A stretch of DNA of 64,000 nt from Paenibacillus sp. SYP-B3998 (GTDB lineage Bacteria; Bacillota; Bacilli; Paenibacillales; NBRC-103111): NCBI RefSeq assembly GCF_010820665.1, contig NZ_JAAIKC010000003.1, positions 248,001-312,000 on the forward strand. The letters run 5' to 3'. Made by a program: the position numbers and the translations under genes. Numbering within the stretch: position 1 is the stretch's first letter; each line of letters opens with the position of its first letter. The notes under the pieces were generated by a model. It did no database searches, was not told the origin of the DNA, and saw nothing but the letters and a program-made list of their open reading frames with translations. This document shows positions 8,871 to 17,844 of this stretch, one piece after another.

Positions 8871-9767
8871 TTAATGAATATCTTTTTTCTTAAAACGACC
8901 ACCCTTAACATCATGAATATTACCAATGGCTAGAAATGCCTTAGAATCCAGTTCATCGATGATTGATTTCAACTTGGCTTCTTCCAGTCGGGTAATGACA
9001 CTGAAGATAACTTTTTTATCGTCTCCAGTATAAGCGCCCTCGCCATGCAAGTAAGTAACGCCGCGGCCTAAACGGTATGTGATGGCATCCCCAATTTTGG
9101 CATACTCATCGCTGATGATCCAGACGGATTTGGATTGGTCCAATCCCTCAATCGTAATATCGATCATTTTGAAAGCAATGTAGTAGGCAATGAGGGAATA
9201 CATGGCATGATCCCAACCAAACACGAAGCCTGCACTGCCTAAGATGAAGAGATTGAAAAACATCACGATTTCACCGACAGAAAACGGTGTTTTTTTGCTG
9301 ACAAGAATGGCTACAATTTCTGTTCCGTCTAACGAACCGCCTGAACGGATAACGAGTCCGACCCCAATACCGAGAATGATTCCACCAAACACTGCTGATA
9401 GCAATGGATCTATCGTTATCGCTTTGACAGGATGAAGCAGCGAGGTTCCGACAGACATGATGATAACGGAAAATAAGGTGGATAAGGCAAATGTTTTTCC
9501 AATTTGTTTATAGCCAAGCAGCAAGAAAGGCAGGTTAAGCACAACTAGGAATACTCCCAGTGGGATATGGGTTAAATGCGAAATAATGATGGATATCCCG
9601 ACAACGCCGCCATCGATGATATTGTTTGGAACAAGGAAAATTTCAAGTCCCACGGAGAACAAGGCGGAGCCTATTATCATGAAAATGATTCTTCTAAAAA
9701 ATTTGGACCGTTTTAACTTTTGGTGTTGGGATTGTGCATGTTCGGTTTGCGTACTAGCGTTTGACAT
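8871..9767 (-). CDS. YitT family membrane protein (DUF161 + DUF2179)
   Basis: Integral membrane protein of 298 residues with five to six hydrophobic segments followed by a C-terminal cytosolic DUF2179 domain (from about residue 205, ITIEGLDQSKSVWIIS, then ITRLEEAKLKSIIDELD). The internal motif RSGGSLDGTEIVA is a family hallmark. Function is unknown in the family; transport has been suggested. ATG 9767 is preceded by GAGGGAAC; an in-frame ATG at 9794 has no ribosome site. A small membrane protein gene lies directly upstream on the same strand. Confidence 0.85.
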   Translation of the reverse strand: MSNASTQTEHAQSQHQKLKRSKFFRRIIFMIIGSALFSVGLEIFLVPNNIIDGGVVGISIIISHLTHIPLGVFLVVLNLPFLLLGYKQIGKTFALSTLFSVIIMSVGTSLLHPVKAITIDPLLSAVFGGIILGIGVGLVIRSGGSLDGTEIVAILVSKKTPFSVGEIVMFFNLFILGSAGFVFGWDHAMYSLIAYYIAFKMIDITIEGLDQSKSVWIISDEYAKIGDAITYRLGRGVTYLHGEGAYTGDDKKVIFSVITRLEEAKLKSIIDELDSKAFLAIGNIHDVKGGRFKKKDIH

Positions 9768-9794
9768 TAAAGGTTCCCTCTTTCCACAATTCAT

Positions 9795-10187
9795 TCATTT
9801 AATTGAAGCTTGATAGGATGAATGAATGATGCCCACGTATAAGGAGGTGAATTTGAGAAAAGCGAGCAGGGCTCCCTTCAATTGTTCTCGGACCTTCGAA
9901 AGAATAAAGAGGATGAACACAACAAATACAGTAATAAAGTACTCACGATGGTAATCGTCATGCCAATGAATCAAGTTCTTGTGCGCGCGTATCATTTCTA
10001 GGGATGGTACAGGTTCTTGATGCGTCAACACTTGATTCGTATTGGATTCGACTAATATTTCGACATCAGCAGGGAAGTGCTGAGAGATTGGAGGTGTCAA
10101 TGGAAAAACGAACAAGCCGATAATGATCCAAACCAAAAGGGTCCAATACTGTCTTCGTTTCACATAAGGCAGGGGTACGCCCTCCAT
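9795..10187 (-). CDS. Hypothetical two-TM membrane protein
   Basis: Unrecognised protein of 130 residues. A basic start (VKRRQYW) precedes a first hydrophobic segment (about 14-32), then an extracytoplasmic stretch rich in His and acidic residues (NLIHWHDDYHREY), and a second hydrophobic segment (about 84-100). The C-terminal part is also hydrophobic. No good ribosome site precedes ATG 10187; GGAGGG immediately inside the frame could serve a GTG nine codons in. It is 27 nt upstream of the YitT gene and probably co-transcribed. Confidence 0.55.
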   Translation of the reverse strand: MEGVPLPYVKRRQYWTLLVWIIIGLFVFPLTPPISQHFPADVEILVESNTNQVLTHQEPVPSLEMIRAHKNLIHWHDDYHREYFITVFVVFILFILSKVREQLKGALLAFLKFTSLYVGIIHSSYQASIK

Positions 10188-10375
10188 TCACAGTTTGAAA
10201 CCAAATTTGCTTGAATTGTAGCATTTCAGCCCCAACGAGTCAAACGGGATCTCGTTATTGGCTATTGTTGTCGAATACCAGATAAAATTGTAGCAAATGA
10301 TATAGACAAAAATGAATAGATATAGTAAAACAGAGACAATTAACTACAGTTCATGCCTTGAGGGGAGTTTGCTTA

Positions 10376-12295
10376 ATGGTGGTCTATTTGCAACAACATA
10401 AATGGATTCGTTTTTTGATTCCATGTATGGTTTCATTAAGCTTATTCCTTGGATTGTATCACATGATGACGGTTGAGGGAGCAGATAATAATCCCAACTT
10501 TGTCATGATCCGCTTAGAGGATATCGGTCCAGGTGGCACGTATAGTTCAATTGAAAGTCTTGGAAAGCTAAGAGCCGTGTTCGAATACTTGCAGCAGAAG
10601 CAGGTCCCATACAGTATGGCTGTTATTCCTAGATGGATCAATTACACAAAAGAAGGAAAGTATGATCGCTCTTTGGCGCAGTTGGATGATGAGTATACAC
10701 AGTCCTTCGCGAGAGTACTTCAACAGGCTGTTCAGGCTGGGGCTACTTTAGGCATGCATGGATACACGCATCAAGTTGGCGATACGCTTCGTGAAGATGG
10801 GCAGCAAGCTTCCGCAATAGGAAATGAGTTTAATGTCCAAGAGGTGAAAGAAACAACAACAGCGTCATTTGCTGAGCAGCGCGTCAAAGAAGGTATACAA
10901 GTATTTCATCAAGCTGGACTATTTCCGCATTTCTGGGAAGCGCCGCATTATCGATCGACGCCAGAGCAAGATCAGATCTTTTCATCCTATTTTGGCTTAA
11001 TTTATCAACCTCATTTGGCGGTTAAACCGAACCTTCTGTCAGCGGATTATTTCAATGAACCCAATCAGGGCTTTGGTGTAAACACACTTGGTACCGTTTT
11101 CGTACCAGCACCGCTTTCTTATGTGCCTGCCAACAAAGACGAAAAAGTGATAGTAAACCAAATCGGGAAGAAGGATCGAATCAACTCCTTTTTTTATCAT
11201 CCATTTCTTGAATTTAGCCAGCTGATACCGGTTGTTGACGCTTCAGGAGTTGCAATCATGCGGGACGGAGTGCCGGTTTATAAGTATCCGGAGGAAAATA
11301 AAAGCAATTTGCAAAAGCTTATAGCTCAGATCAAAGCTAAAGAGTATTCATTCTATTCGATTCATGATTATATTCCGTTTACTCCAGCCACGCGTGTCAA
11401 GGTCGGAAACGGCAAAGCAGCGAATGTTCAAATCGGCGACGTTACGGGAAGAGGTCAAGCCGATCTCGTAATGTGGGATAGAAAGTCAGGAAATGTATCC
11501 GTCATTGAGGGGAATTTCAAGGAACGCTTGCGAAACGAGCCCCAATCTGCGCCGAAAATGTGGACGACAATTCCGGGTGCGGAAGGCACATCTTTTACCC
11601 TAAATAGTACGAATGGTGATGGTAGAAATGGACTTTGGGTCGTTTATCCAAGCGGCAAGCTGGAGAGCTACGCGTCGAACGGAAGCCAATTTATCCTCAA
11701 TCATAAATGGACGATACCAACGAATCGTTGGCTGGATGCCTACGAGTTGAAACAACCTAATGGAGATTGTGTGATTGCCGGACAATCACAGGATCGTAAA
11801 CAGCTGCTGGCGGTGTATGTACACAACGGAATTGCCAAACCAATTAAACCTTATCAGTTCAAGTCTAACACAGCGAGAGAATTAATCGTCAGAAAACAGA
11901 ATAAAGAGGGCAAGATGAACTTTTTCCTTTCTAAGCGGGATACCTCACAGGGTGTGGAGCTTGAGTTTGACCGGGCAAACATGCAGTGGAAGCTAAAGCC
12001 ACTTACTTTCAATATTCCGGCTGAGCTGGGCGAAATTCGTTTCGGTGATTTTAACGGGGACGGTAGAGAAGATATTTTACGATGGGACGCCAAAAATCTT
12101 ACCAACCGCGTATATCAACAAACAGATGACGATGAATATAAATTGTTGTCCGTTTTTGGGCCTTGGGGGAAAAGCGGTAGCCGCCTGATCCTTGCAGATT
12201 TTGATGCGAATGGAAAGAAAGATATCGGGCTGATTCAAAATGGGGATGGGAATATGGACATCGCCCTCTCCTATCAAAGTAAAGAGGATAAGTGA
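10376..12295 (+). CDS. DUF2334 deacetylase-like protein with FG-GAP/VCBS repeats
   Basis: Membrane-anchored or secreted protein of 639 residues. An N-terminal hydrophobic segment (about 11-34) is followed by a DUF2334 domain, related to polysaccharide deacetylases: MIRLEDIGPGG, MAVIPRW and LGMHGYTHQVGD correspond to metal/catalytic positions. From about residue 345 there are beta-propeller-like repeats with calcium-loop motifs (GDVTGRGQADLVMWD, GDFNGDGREDILRWD, ADFDANGKKDIGLI). The likely role is remodelling of a surface polysaccharide. ATG 10376 follows AGGGGAG at 8 nt. The fusion of DUF2334 to FG-GAP-like repeats is less common than either alone. Confidence 0.8.
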   Translation: MVVYLQQHKWIRFLIPCMVSLSLFLGLYHMMTVEGADNNPNFVMIRLEDIGPGGTYSSIESLGKLRAVFEYLQQKQVPYSMAVIPRWINYTKEGKYDRSLAQLDDEYTQSFARVLQQAVQAGATLGMHGYTHQVGDTLREDGQQASAIGNEFNVQEVKETTTASFAEQRVKEGIQVFHQAGLFPHFWEAPHYRSTPEQDQIFSSYFGLIYQPHLAVKPNLLSADYFNEPNQGFGVNTLGTVFVPAPLSYVPANKDEKVIVNQIGKKDRINSFFYHPFLEFSQLIPVVDASGVAIMRDGVPVYKYPEENKSNLQKLIAQIKAKEYSFYSIHDYIPFTPATRVKVGNGKAANVQIGDVTGRGQADLVMWDRKSGNVSVIEGNFKERLRNEPQSAPKMWTTIPGAEGTSFTLNSTNGDGRNGLWVVYPSGKLESYASNGSQFILNHKWTIPTNRWLDAYELKQPNGDCVIAGQSQDRKQLLAVYVHNGIAKPIKPYQFKSNTARELIVRKQNKEGKMNFFLSKRDTSQGVELEFDRANMQWKLKPLTFNIPAELGEIRFGDFNGDGREDILRWDAKNLTNRVYQQTDDDEYKLLSVFGPWGKSGSRLILADFDANGKKDIGLIQNGDGNMDIALSYQSKEDK

Positions 12296-12341
12296 GAAAC
12301 GATATAGAGGTCAACAAGGTGATAGGAAGGAGCGATTTCAA

Positions 12342-12851
12342 ATGATTCAAGTAAGAATTGTTGAGTTTACTGACCTAGAGGCGTTCTGGCAGCTAAGGTT
12401 AGAGGCGCTAAGGACAACACCAGAGGCATTCAGTGCTTCCTATGAAGAAAACATACCATTAACCATGTCTGAAGTTGAGAAAAGGTTTCATTATACCGAG
12501 TGCGATACTTATATAATAGGTGCTTTTACGGAAGAAAATCAACTTGTTGGGCTGATGGGCTTTAGGAGAGAGCAGCGGATTAAACTGAAACATAAAGGGA
12601 CGATTTGGGGTGTATATGTAACACCGACATTCCGTGGTAAAGGGATTGCTAAACAATTACTTGCTGAAATCCTTCGAAGAGGTAAACAACTTGATGGTTT
12701 GAAAAAGATTAATTTATCAGTTGTTAGTACCAATCAGAACGCTGTTGAGCTTTATAGAAAGTTAGGTTTTGAAACTTATGGCACTGAGAAAAACGCTTTA
12801 GTAGTAAATGGACATGGCTATGACGAGGAGTTTATGACCTATACATATTGA
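12342..12851 (+). CDS. GNAT family N-acetyltransferase
   Basis: Acetyl-CoA-dependent N-acetyltransferase of 169 residues. The acetyl-CoA pyrophosphate loop is seen as VTPTFRGKGIAKQLL (about 98-112) and the C-terminal motif as NQNAVELYRKLGFETYG. ATG 12342 follows AGGAAGGAG. Substrate cannot be inferred. It lies 46 nt after the DUF2334 gene and may be read through from it. Confidence 0.88.
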   Translation: MIQVRIVEFTDLEAFWQLRLEALRTTPEAFSASYEENIPLTMSEVEKRFHYTECDTYIIGAFTEENQLVGLMGFRREQRIKLKHKGTIWGVYVTPTFRGKGIAKQLLAEILRRGKQLDGLKKINLSVVSTNQNAVELYRKLGFETYGTEKNALVVNGHGYDEEFMTYTY

Positions 12852-12903
12852 AGATGAGGAGTGGGGCTTTATGGCCCTGCTTTCAATTAATCTTTAACAT
12901 TGG

Positions 12904-12941
12904 AAAGAGGCAACCTATTAAACGGGCTTGTCTCTTTTTTC
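12904..12941 (+). terminator. Rho-independent terminator
   Basis: Imperfect hairpin (AAAGAG-G-CAA against TTG-T-CTCTTT) followed by a T-run, about 50 nt after the acetyltransferase stop. Confidence 0.6.
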
Positions 12942-13060
12942 TTTAAAGCTATAGATACAAACGATACGAATATTCTCTTCCAAGCGTAGGTAGCCACCGT
13001 GCTGCTATTGAATTAAGAGACATACAGTATCATAGTCGAAAAATAGATGGTGGTGCTTAC

Positions 13061-14122
13061 ATGGGTCATACAGTTGGTATTCTATTGGATGGTGACACGT
13101 ATTTAGGAGTTCCTAGAAATAAGACAGGCAACGAACGAATAGATTACTATAACAAAGCTGCCGAGCAGCTTGGTCTTATGCCTTTTTATATGTCCCTCTC
13201 TCATATGAGCAAAGGCACAGCTCTTGGGTATACGTATAAGAACAAGCAGTTCAAACTTGAACGCCGCTCGATCCCGAAAGTTACACATAATCGAGCGATT
13301 ACTTTATCGCGTTCCTCGAAAAAAAAGCTAAAGCAATTATCCCAGTCCAGCATTGTTTTCAACCGACTGAATCGTTATGATAAGCACCGGATTCACAAGC
13401 TGATTCATGCAAAGAGCAGCATGCAAATCTATCTTCCGAATTCGATGAAATATTCTCCTGAGCAGTTGATGAATGCGTTAAAGAAACACAAAGCTTTATT
13501 CATTAAGCCAACGAATAGCAGCGTAGGCGACGGTATCGTGAAAATTTCCAAGCAGTCCGATGGAAAGTGGTGCCTATACTGGAAAAAGGGCAATCCTAAG
13601 CTAGTATCGAGTAAACAAGTACTTTCATTGATCGATAAGATTGTAGGACACAAAAAGTATATGATTCAGGAAGCTATTTCATTAGCTACTTACCATGGTA
13701 GACCCTATGATTTACGTGTATCCGTACAGCGCGGCGGTTCAGGGAAATGGCAGATTACAGGGATGGTAGGGAAGGTCGCCGCGGTTGGCCGACATGTGAC
13801 GAATGTGGCTAAGGGAGGAACCTGTAAACGCTGTGAGGAATTGTTCAAGCAAAGCGGATTTGATCCTGAGCGGATGAAGTACGCTGTAAGTGAAGCTTCA
13901 TTAGCTATTGCCCAATATGTAAGCGGAAAACTTCCGCATTTGGCTGATCTTGGACTAGATATTGGCGTTGATCTGGAGGGCAACATTAAGCTGATTGAGA
14001 TCAATGGGCGAGATCAACGTTATACGTTCAAAAAAGCAAAGATGAATGCTACTTTTTATCAAACGTATGAAACACCTATGCAATATGCTAAGTTTTTGTT
14101 GCAGAATAAAACGAATGATTGA
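13061..14122 (+). CDS. YheC/YheD family spore-coat-associated ATP-grasp protein
   Basis: ATP-grasp protein of 353 residues of the YheC/YheD family, found in endospore formers and linked to the coat. ALFIKPTNSSVGDGI (about 146-160) is the ATP-binding lysine/flexible-loop region, YMIQEAISLATYHGRPYDLR holds the adenine-contact and Arg residues, and IEINGRD the metal-binding Glu/Asn. The N-terminal GILLDGDTYLG domain is typical. Its ligase reaction is unknown. A GGTGGTG ribosome site precedes the ATG and a terminator follows. A shorter relative lies at 21327-22094. Confidence 0.85.
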   Translation: MGHTVGILLDGDTYLGVPRNKTGNERIDYYNKAAEQLGLMPFYMSLSHMSKGTALGYTYKNKQFKLERRSIPKVTHNRAITLSRSSKKKLKQLSQSSIVFNRLNRYDKHRIHKLIHAKSSMQIYLPNSMKYSPEQLMNALKKHKALFIKPTNSSVGDGIVKISKQSDGKWCLYWKKGNPKLVSSKQVLSLIDKIVGHKKYMIQEAISLATYHGRPYDLRVSVQRGGSGKWQITGMVGKVAAVGRHVTNVAKGGTCKRCEELFKQSGFDPERMKYAVSEASLAIAQYVSGKLPHLADLGLDIGVDLEGNIKLIEINGRDQRYTFKKAKMNATFYQTYETPMQYAKFLLQNKTND

Positions 14123-14130
14123 AGGAACTC

Positions 14131-14166
14131 AAACTCCCTCGGTTGAAACGACCAGAAGGAGTTTTT
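14131..14166 (+). terminator. Rho-independent terminator
   Basis: AAACTCC (14131-14137) pairs with GGAGTTT (14158-14164) with further pairing of GGT/ACC inside, followed by T residues, just after the YheC/D gene. Confidence 0.7.
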
Positions 14167-14253
14167 GCTGTTTCAGGGGCGATAAGGTAGGGTATAGATG
14201 CCACCTTTTTTCTTTAAACTAAGAGTGGCATGATGGGACAAGTCTTTTTCATC

Positions 14254-14278
14254 CATTTCTCATCTTATTCATTTATAC
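14254..14278 (+). promoter_or_regulatory. Putative response-regulator motif upstream of the two-component operon
   Basis: CATTTCTCAT followed by ATT-CATTT-TAC. Nearly the same string recurs at 16540-16566 upstream of the PAP2 gene. Two CAT-ending half-sites spaced about one helical turn fit direct-repeat sites of OmpR-type regulators. Assignment is inference. Confidence 0.4.
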
Positions 14279-14306
14279 TTGCATGAAGCACTCAAAGGAG
14301 ATTGAA

Positions 14307-14981
14307 ATGAAACGGATACTATTGATTGAAGATGAGAAAAACTTGGTTCGGTTTATTCAACTTGAATTGGAGCATGAATCGTTCTTTGTACAAGCAGCGG
14401 ATAATGGTAAAGCTGGGCTCGATCTTGCTTTGCAAGAAGAATGGGATTTGATTTTATTGGATATCATGCTTCCGATGATTAGTGGTATTGAGGTGTGCCG
14501 TAAAGTTCGATCAGCGAAGAAGACACCTATCATTATGCTCACGGCTAGAGACAGTGTGGTAGATCGCGTTTCTGGCTTGGACAGCGGTGCTGATGATTAT
14601 ATTTCAAAACCTTTTGCTATCGAGGAACTATTGGCTCGCATGCGAGCTATTTTTCGCAGAGTAGAGGTGGGTGAGAGTGTCCAGCATGAGTGTTTGAAGT
14701 ACCGTGGAATTAGCATGGACCTCGATGCTAGAATCGTTCATAAAGATCATCAAACCATAGAGCTAACAAAGCGAGAATTCGATTTGTTAGCTATGTTCAT
14801 GCGAAATCAGAATTTGGTGTTAACCCGAGATATGCTGTTAGATCAAGTATGGGGGTACGATTCTCTCGTTGAAACCAATGTTGTGGATGTTTATGTCAGG
14901 TATTTGCGCAACAAATTTGATGCTTCAGGCGAGGAAAGCTTGATACAGACCGTTCGAGGGATTGGATACGTCATGCGATGA
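14307..14981 (+). CDS. OmpR family response regulator
   Basis: Two-component response regulator of 224 residues. The receiver domain shows IEDEKN, the phospho-acceptor in LILLDIMLP (Asp about 51), LTARD and the lysine in YISKPFA. The C-terminal winged helix ends with VRGIGYVMR. It most resembles ArlR/CovR-like regulators. ATG 14307 follows AAAGGAG at 6 nt. The kinase gene starts within its stop codon (4-nt overlap), so the two are translationally coupled. A motif shared with the PAP2 promoter suggests autoregulation and control of the phosphatase. Confidence 0.92.
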   Translation: MKRILLIEDEKNLVRFIQLELEHESFFVQAADNGKAGLDLALQEEWDLILLDIMLPMISGIEVCRKVRSAKKTPIIMLTARDSVVDRVSGLDSGADDYISKPFAIEELLARMRAIFRRVEVGESVQHECLKYRGISMDLDARIVHKDHQTIELTKREFDLLAMFMRNQNLVLTRDMLLDQVWGYDSLVETNVVDVYVRYLRNKFDASGEESLIQTVRGIGYVMR

Positions 14982-16393
14982 AGAGGAGAGTCATATTGTT
15001 GTTAAGGCGGCTTCCGATTAAATGGAAACTCATGCTTGGCGCGACCATGCTTATTTTTCTTTTATTTACTTCCTACAATTTTGCACAGTATATGGTTTTG
15101 AAATTTTGGATGTTGAACCAAGAGAAAGATGCCATTCAAGTGACAATGGGACAGATGCAAGACTATTTACAAATAAAAACCAATACGACCGAGTCCTTAA
15201 ATGCGGCTGAAACGCAGGTTTTTATAGATAAAATTATAGGTAAGAATCAAATGATTCGAATGATTGATCAGCGAGGTGAAACCATTTTAACGGCGACTAA
15301 TCATTTTGAAACAGATTGGATCGTTTCACAACCTGTTAATCAACCACAATTGTTCGATACCGTTCATGGCGAGGATCATTTGCTTATCTACAGGAGTCCG
15401 ATATCAACCCAAATATGGTCTGGGACGATTGAGATTGCAAGTAACTTAGAGACGTTTGATCACTTTAACCAAACCTTGTTTTGGGTGATGGTCATCGGAG
15501 GCTTATTTGCTATTTTCATTAGCGGACTTAGCGGCTTAGCCATCGCTAAACAATTGATGCGGCCAATTAGAGCTTTGGACACTGCGATACGAAGCGTGAA
15601 ACAGAAAGGGCTAAAGGAACGGGTTACCACTATTGAGAATGGTGATGAATTATCCAGTCTTACGCAGCTTTTTAATGATCTGATGGATCAATTAGAAAGC
15701 TCCTTTCGGCAGCAAAAACAATTCGTAGAAGATGCCTCTCATGAATTGCGGACACCCATAACGATATTGGAAGGACATTTATCTCTTCTGAATCGTTGGG
15801 GGAAAACAGAACCTACGGTTCTGGAGGAGTCCTTGGATGCTTCCTTGCAAGAAGTGAGGCGATTAAAAGGGATTGTGCAACAATTACTGACTTTAACGAA
15901 AATCGAATCTCAATCATCATTTGCACGCAGTGAGTTAATTCCTATAGAGCCTCTTCTTGTACAGACGGTTAAAAGAGTGGGTGTACTTCATCCTGAATTT
16001 GACTTTGAAGTTGAAGCTTCACAGATCGATGGCCAACGTTTAAACATAAATGCCCTTCATATGGAGCAAATCCTACTTATTGTTCTTGATAATGCAATCA
16101 AGTTTTCAATTGACCACAAAAAGATTGTAGTGCAGGCTCATTGTAGTAAGAATGAAATACAAATTACCGTCCAAGATCATGGTATAGGTATCCCACTTGA
16201 AGATTTGCCAAATGTATTTGACCGGTTTTATCGCGTAGACAAGGCAAGGAATCGAGAGATTGGAGGCACTGGACTTGGCCTATCCATTGCCAAACAATTG
16301 GTGCAAAATTATCAGGGCGAAATATTTATTACAAGTATTGAAAATGAAGGGACAGTGGTCACTCTAAAGTTTCCGATATCCCAAGTAATCTAA
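14978..16393 (+). CDS. Two-component sensor histidine kinase
   Basis: Membrane sensor kinase of 471 residues, partner of the preceding regulator. A first transmembrane helix (about 15-37) and a second (about 164-188) flank an extracellular sensor of some 125 residues. A HAMP linker (RPIRALDTAIRSVKQKG) leads to the HisKA box EDASHELRTPITILEGH (phospho-His about residue 256) and an ATPase domain with LDNAIKFS, VQDHGIGIP and GGTGLGLSIA. The ArlS/CovS-like architecture suggests envelope sensing; the downstream PAP2 gene fits that. Confidence 0.92.
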   Translation: MKRRVILLLRRLPIKWKLMLGATMLIFLLFTSYNFAQYMVLKFWMLNQEKDAIQVTMGQMQDYLQIKTNTTESLNAAETQVFIDKIIGKNQMIRMIDQRGETILTATNHFETDWIVSQPVNQPQLFDTVHGEDHLLIYRSPISTQIWSGTIEIASNLETFDHFNQTLFWVMVIGGLFAIFISGLSGLAIAKQLMRPIRALDTAIRSVKQKGLKERVTTIENGDELSSLTQLFNDLMDQLESSFRQQKQFVEDASHELRTPITILEGHLSLLNRWGKTEPTVLEESLDASLQEVRRLKGIVQQLLTLTKIESQSSFARSELIPIEPLLVQTVKRVGVLHPEFDFEVEASQIDGQRLNINALHMEQILLIVLDNAIKFSIDHKKIVVQAHCSKNEIQITVQDHGIGIPLEDLPNVFDRFYRVDKARNREIGGTGLGLSIAKQLVQNYQGEIFITSIENEGTVVTLKFPISQVI

Positions 16394-16507
16394 CAGCTGG
16401 CATCTCCTGAATGAAATTCATCTGATTCGGATTCTTTGCTTTTCTCGGGAGTTTGGCGTGGAATAAGGCTCTGGTTTATTAGACATAGTTATAAATCAGT
16501 AAGCAGT

Positions 16508-16535
16508 CATGCTCGGTAATCGAGCATGTTTTTTT
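16508..16535 (+). terminator. Rho-independent terminator after the two-component operon
   Basis: CATGCTCG and CGAGCATG form a perfect 8-bp stem with a 5-nt loop, followed by seven T residues. Confidence 0.85.
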
Positions 16536-16539
16536 ATTT

Positions 16540-16566
16540 CATTTCTCATTTGATTTTCATTTTTAC
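16540..16566 (+). promoter_or_regulatory. Copy of the two-component promoter motif upstream of PAP2 gene
   Basis: CATTTCTCAT followed by ATTTTCATTTTTAC, closely matching the element at 14254-14278 with a 2-nt longer spacer. It lies 50-80 nt before the PAP2 start. Confidence 0.4.
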
Positions 16567-16618
16567 GATGTAAAGTAATTGTTAAGCTATATAAGAGAAA
16601 AATAAAAGGATGATGAAG

Positions 16619-17230
16619 ATGAATTTTGAGCAACTAGACTATCAACTGTTTCAAATCATTAACCACTTAGGAATGACAGTTTCTTTCTTGAACCCTTTGA
16701 TGCGTTTCTTGGCACAACAGGCCGAATATGGATTTTACTTGGGTGTTGTCGTGTATTGGTTCACAAGAAGGGAGCTTAATCGCAAAATGGTTGCTCAAGC
16801 TCTTATTTCCGCTTGTATGGGTTTGCTTGTTAGTGGTTTGTTAGGTCACTTCTTTTACCGAGATCGCCCATTTGTTGCTCATTCAGTTCTACAATTGATT
16901 AATCACCCTGCAAATGCTTCATTCCCTAGCGATCATGCAATTGGCGCATTCGTCATTGCGACTTCGATCTGGTTATTCCGTAGAAGAGACGGAATCCTTT
17001 GGCTCGCGTTAGCTCTATGTATCGCTTTCTCGAGAATTTGGACAGGTGTGCATTATCCTTCCGATGTAATGGCCGGAGCTATGATTGGAATGGTCACCGC
17101 GGTAGGCATTCATCAATTTTTTAATCATTCAAAAGGGTTGCAGAAAGTGCTCCGGAGTAGTATCGGTGTTTACGAGAAAATAGAAGCAAAATTTTGGCCT
17201 CGTACGCAACAGCGTTTCAATGAGTTGTAA
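16619..17230 (+). CDS. PAP2 phosphatase, BcrC-like undecaprenyl-diphosphatase
   Basis: Membrane phosphatase of 203 residues with the three-part acid phosphatase signature: FYRDRPFVAH (about 79-88), PSDHAIGAF and SRIWTGVHYPSDVMAG. Length, N-terminus (MNFEQLDYQLFQIIN) and early TM topology match BcrC, which dephosphorylates undecaprenyl diphosphate outside the membrane and gives bacitracin tolerance. ATG 16619 has AAAGGA at 8 nt; ATG codons at 16610 and 16613 are alternatives. The copy of the two-component promoter motif upstream suggests control by that system. Confidence 0.82.
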   Translation: MNFEQLDYQLFQIINHLGMTVSFLNPLMRFLAQQAEYGFYLGVVVYWFTRRELNRKMVAQALISACMGLLVSGLLGHFFYRDRPFVAHSVLQLINHPANASFPSDHAIGAFVIATSIWLFRRRDGILWLALALCIAFSRIWTGVHYPSDVMAGAMIGMVTAVGIHQFFNHSKGLQKVLRSSIGVYEKIEAKFWPRTQQRFNEL

Positions 17231-17248
17231 AAAGCAATAGCAAATGCT

Positions 17249-17450
17249 ATGACAAAGGAACAGGGAACCGTCAAGCCCGATCATATTGTCATCGTTGTTG
17301 AAGAAAATCACTCCTATGAGAACCGTGTCGTATGTGATTCCAAATATGGATCATGATATGCAGTTTGCTCAACAGCCCACTATGATCAGCGGGTATCCAT
17401 TTTTGTGTACGTTAGAGGATGTATGCAACCTCCCTTCTCTAAGACGAAAG
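17249..17450 (+). pseudogene. Remnant of a phosphoesterase (acid phosphatase/phospholipase C family)
   Basis: From ATG 17249 the reading KPDHIVIVVEENHSYE is the N-terminal active-site signature of PF04185-type phosphoesterases. After that the frame breaks: the next frame reads TVSYVIPNMDHDMQFA, which in intact proteins occurs well over a hundred residues later. So the middle is deleted, the frame shifted and the C-terminus lost. No functional product is expected. Confidence 0.7.
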
Positions 17451-17463
17451 TGGAGGTTTTTTT
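17427..17463 (+). terminator. Probable Rho-independent terminator
   Basis: AACCTCC and GGAGGTT pair (7 bp, plus partial inner pairing) before a T-run. It may be the original terminator of the decayed phosphoesterase gene. Confidence 0.5.
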
Positions 17464-17604
17464 AAACAGACATTTTGGATTGTTGTTCTAAGGAATTAGG
17501 TTTTATAAAAAAGTTGGATGTTTGTTAGCATGTATAAGTCTAGTTCATGCTACCAACTTGCACATATACTAGTAGTGAGAATAGCTTATAAAGGTGGTAT
17601 TGAA

Positions 17605-17793
17605 ATGAGTGATGATTTGCTAGTCATCAAATATAACCTGCTTCCTTGGTACAATGAACTAGATGATAGAATAGATGTTGAGCAAGTAGATTTTCCAACT
17701 GCAATCCGAGAACGGATACAGGCTTTAGGTGAGTACAACTTGAAGACGGTCACGCGTAAGGAGACTCAGTTGGAAAAGATTAAAGAGAGATAG
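17605..17793 (+). CDS. Small hypothetical protein
   Basis: Unrecognised cytosolic protein of 62 residues, acidic in the middle (NELDDRIDVEQVDFP) and basic/helical at the end (VTRKETQLEKIKER). ATG 17605 is preceded by AAAGGTGGT at good spacing, and a clear terminator follows within 50 nt, so a free-standing gene is likely. Confidence 0.55.
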   Translation: MSDDLLVIKYNLLPWYNELDDRIDVEQVDFPTAIRERIQALGEYNLKTVTRKETQLEKIKER

Positions 17794-17813
17794 AGCACTA
17801 AGAGCATAGTCCC

Positions 17814-17844
17814 TTTCAAATTGATGAAAGGATCTATGCTTTTT
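17814..17844 (+). terminator. Rho-independent terminator
   Basis: GCATAG...CTATGC outer stem with CCTTTCA/TGAAAGG inner pairing, followed by five T residues. Confidence 0.8.
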
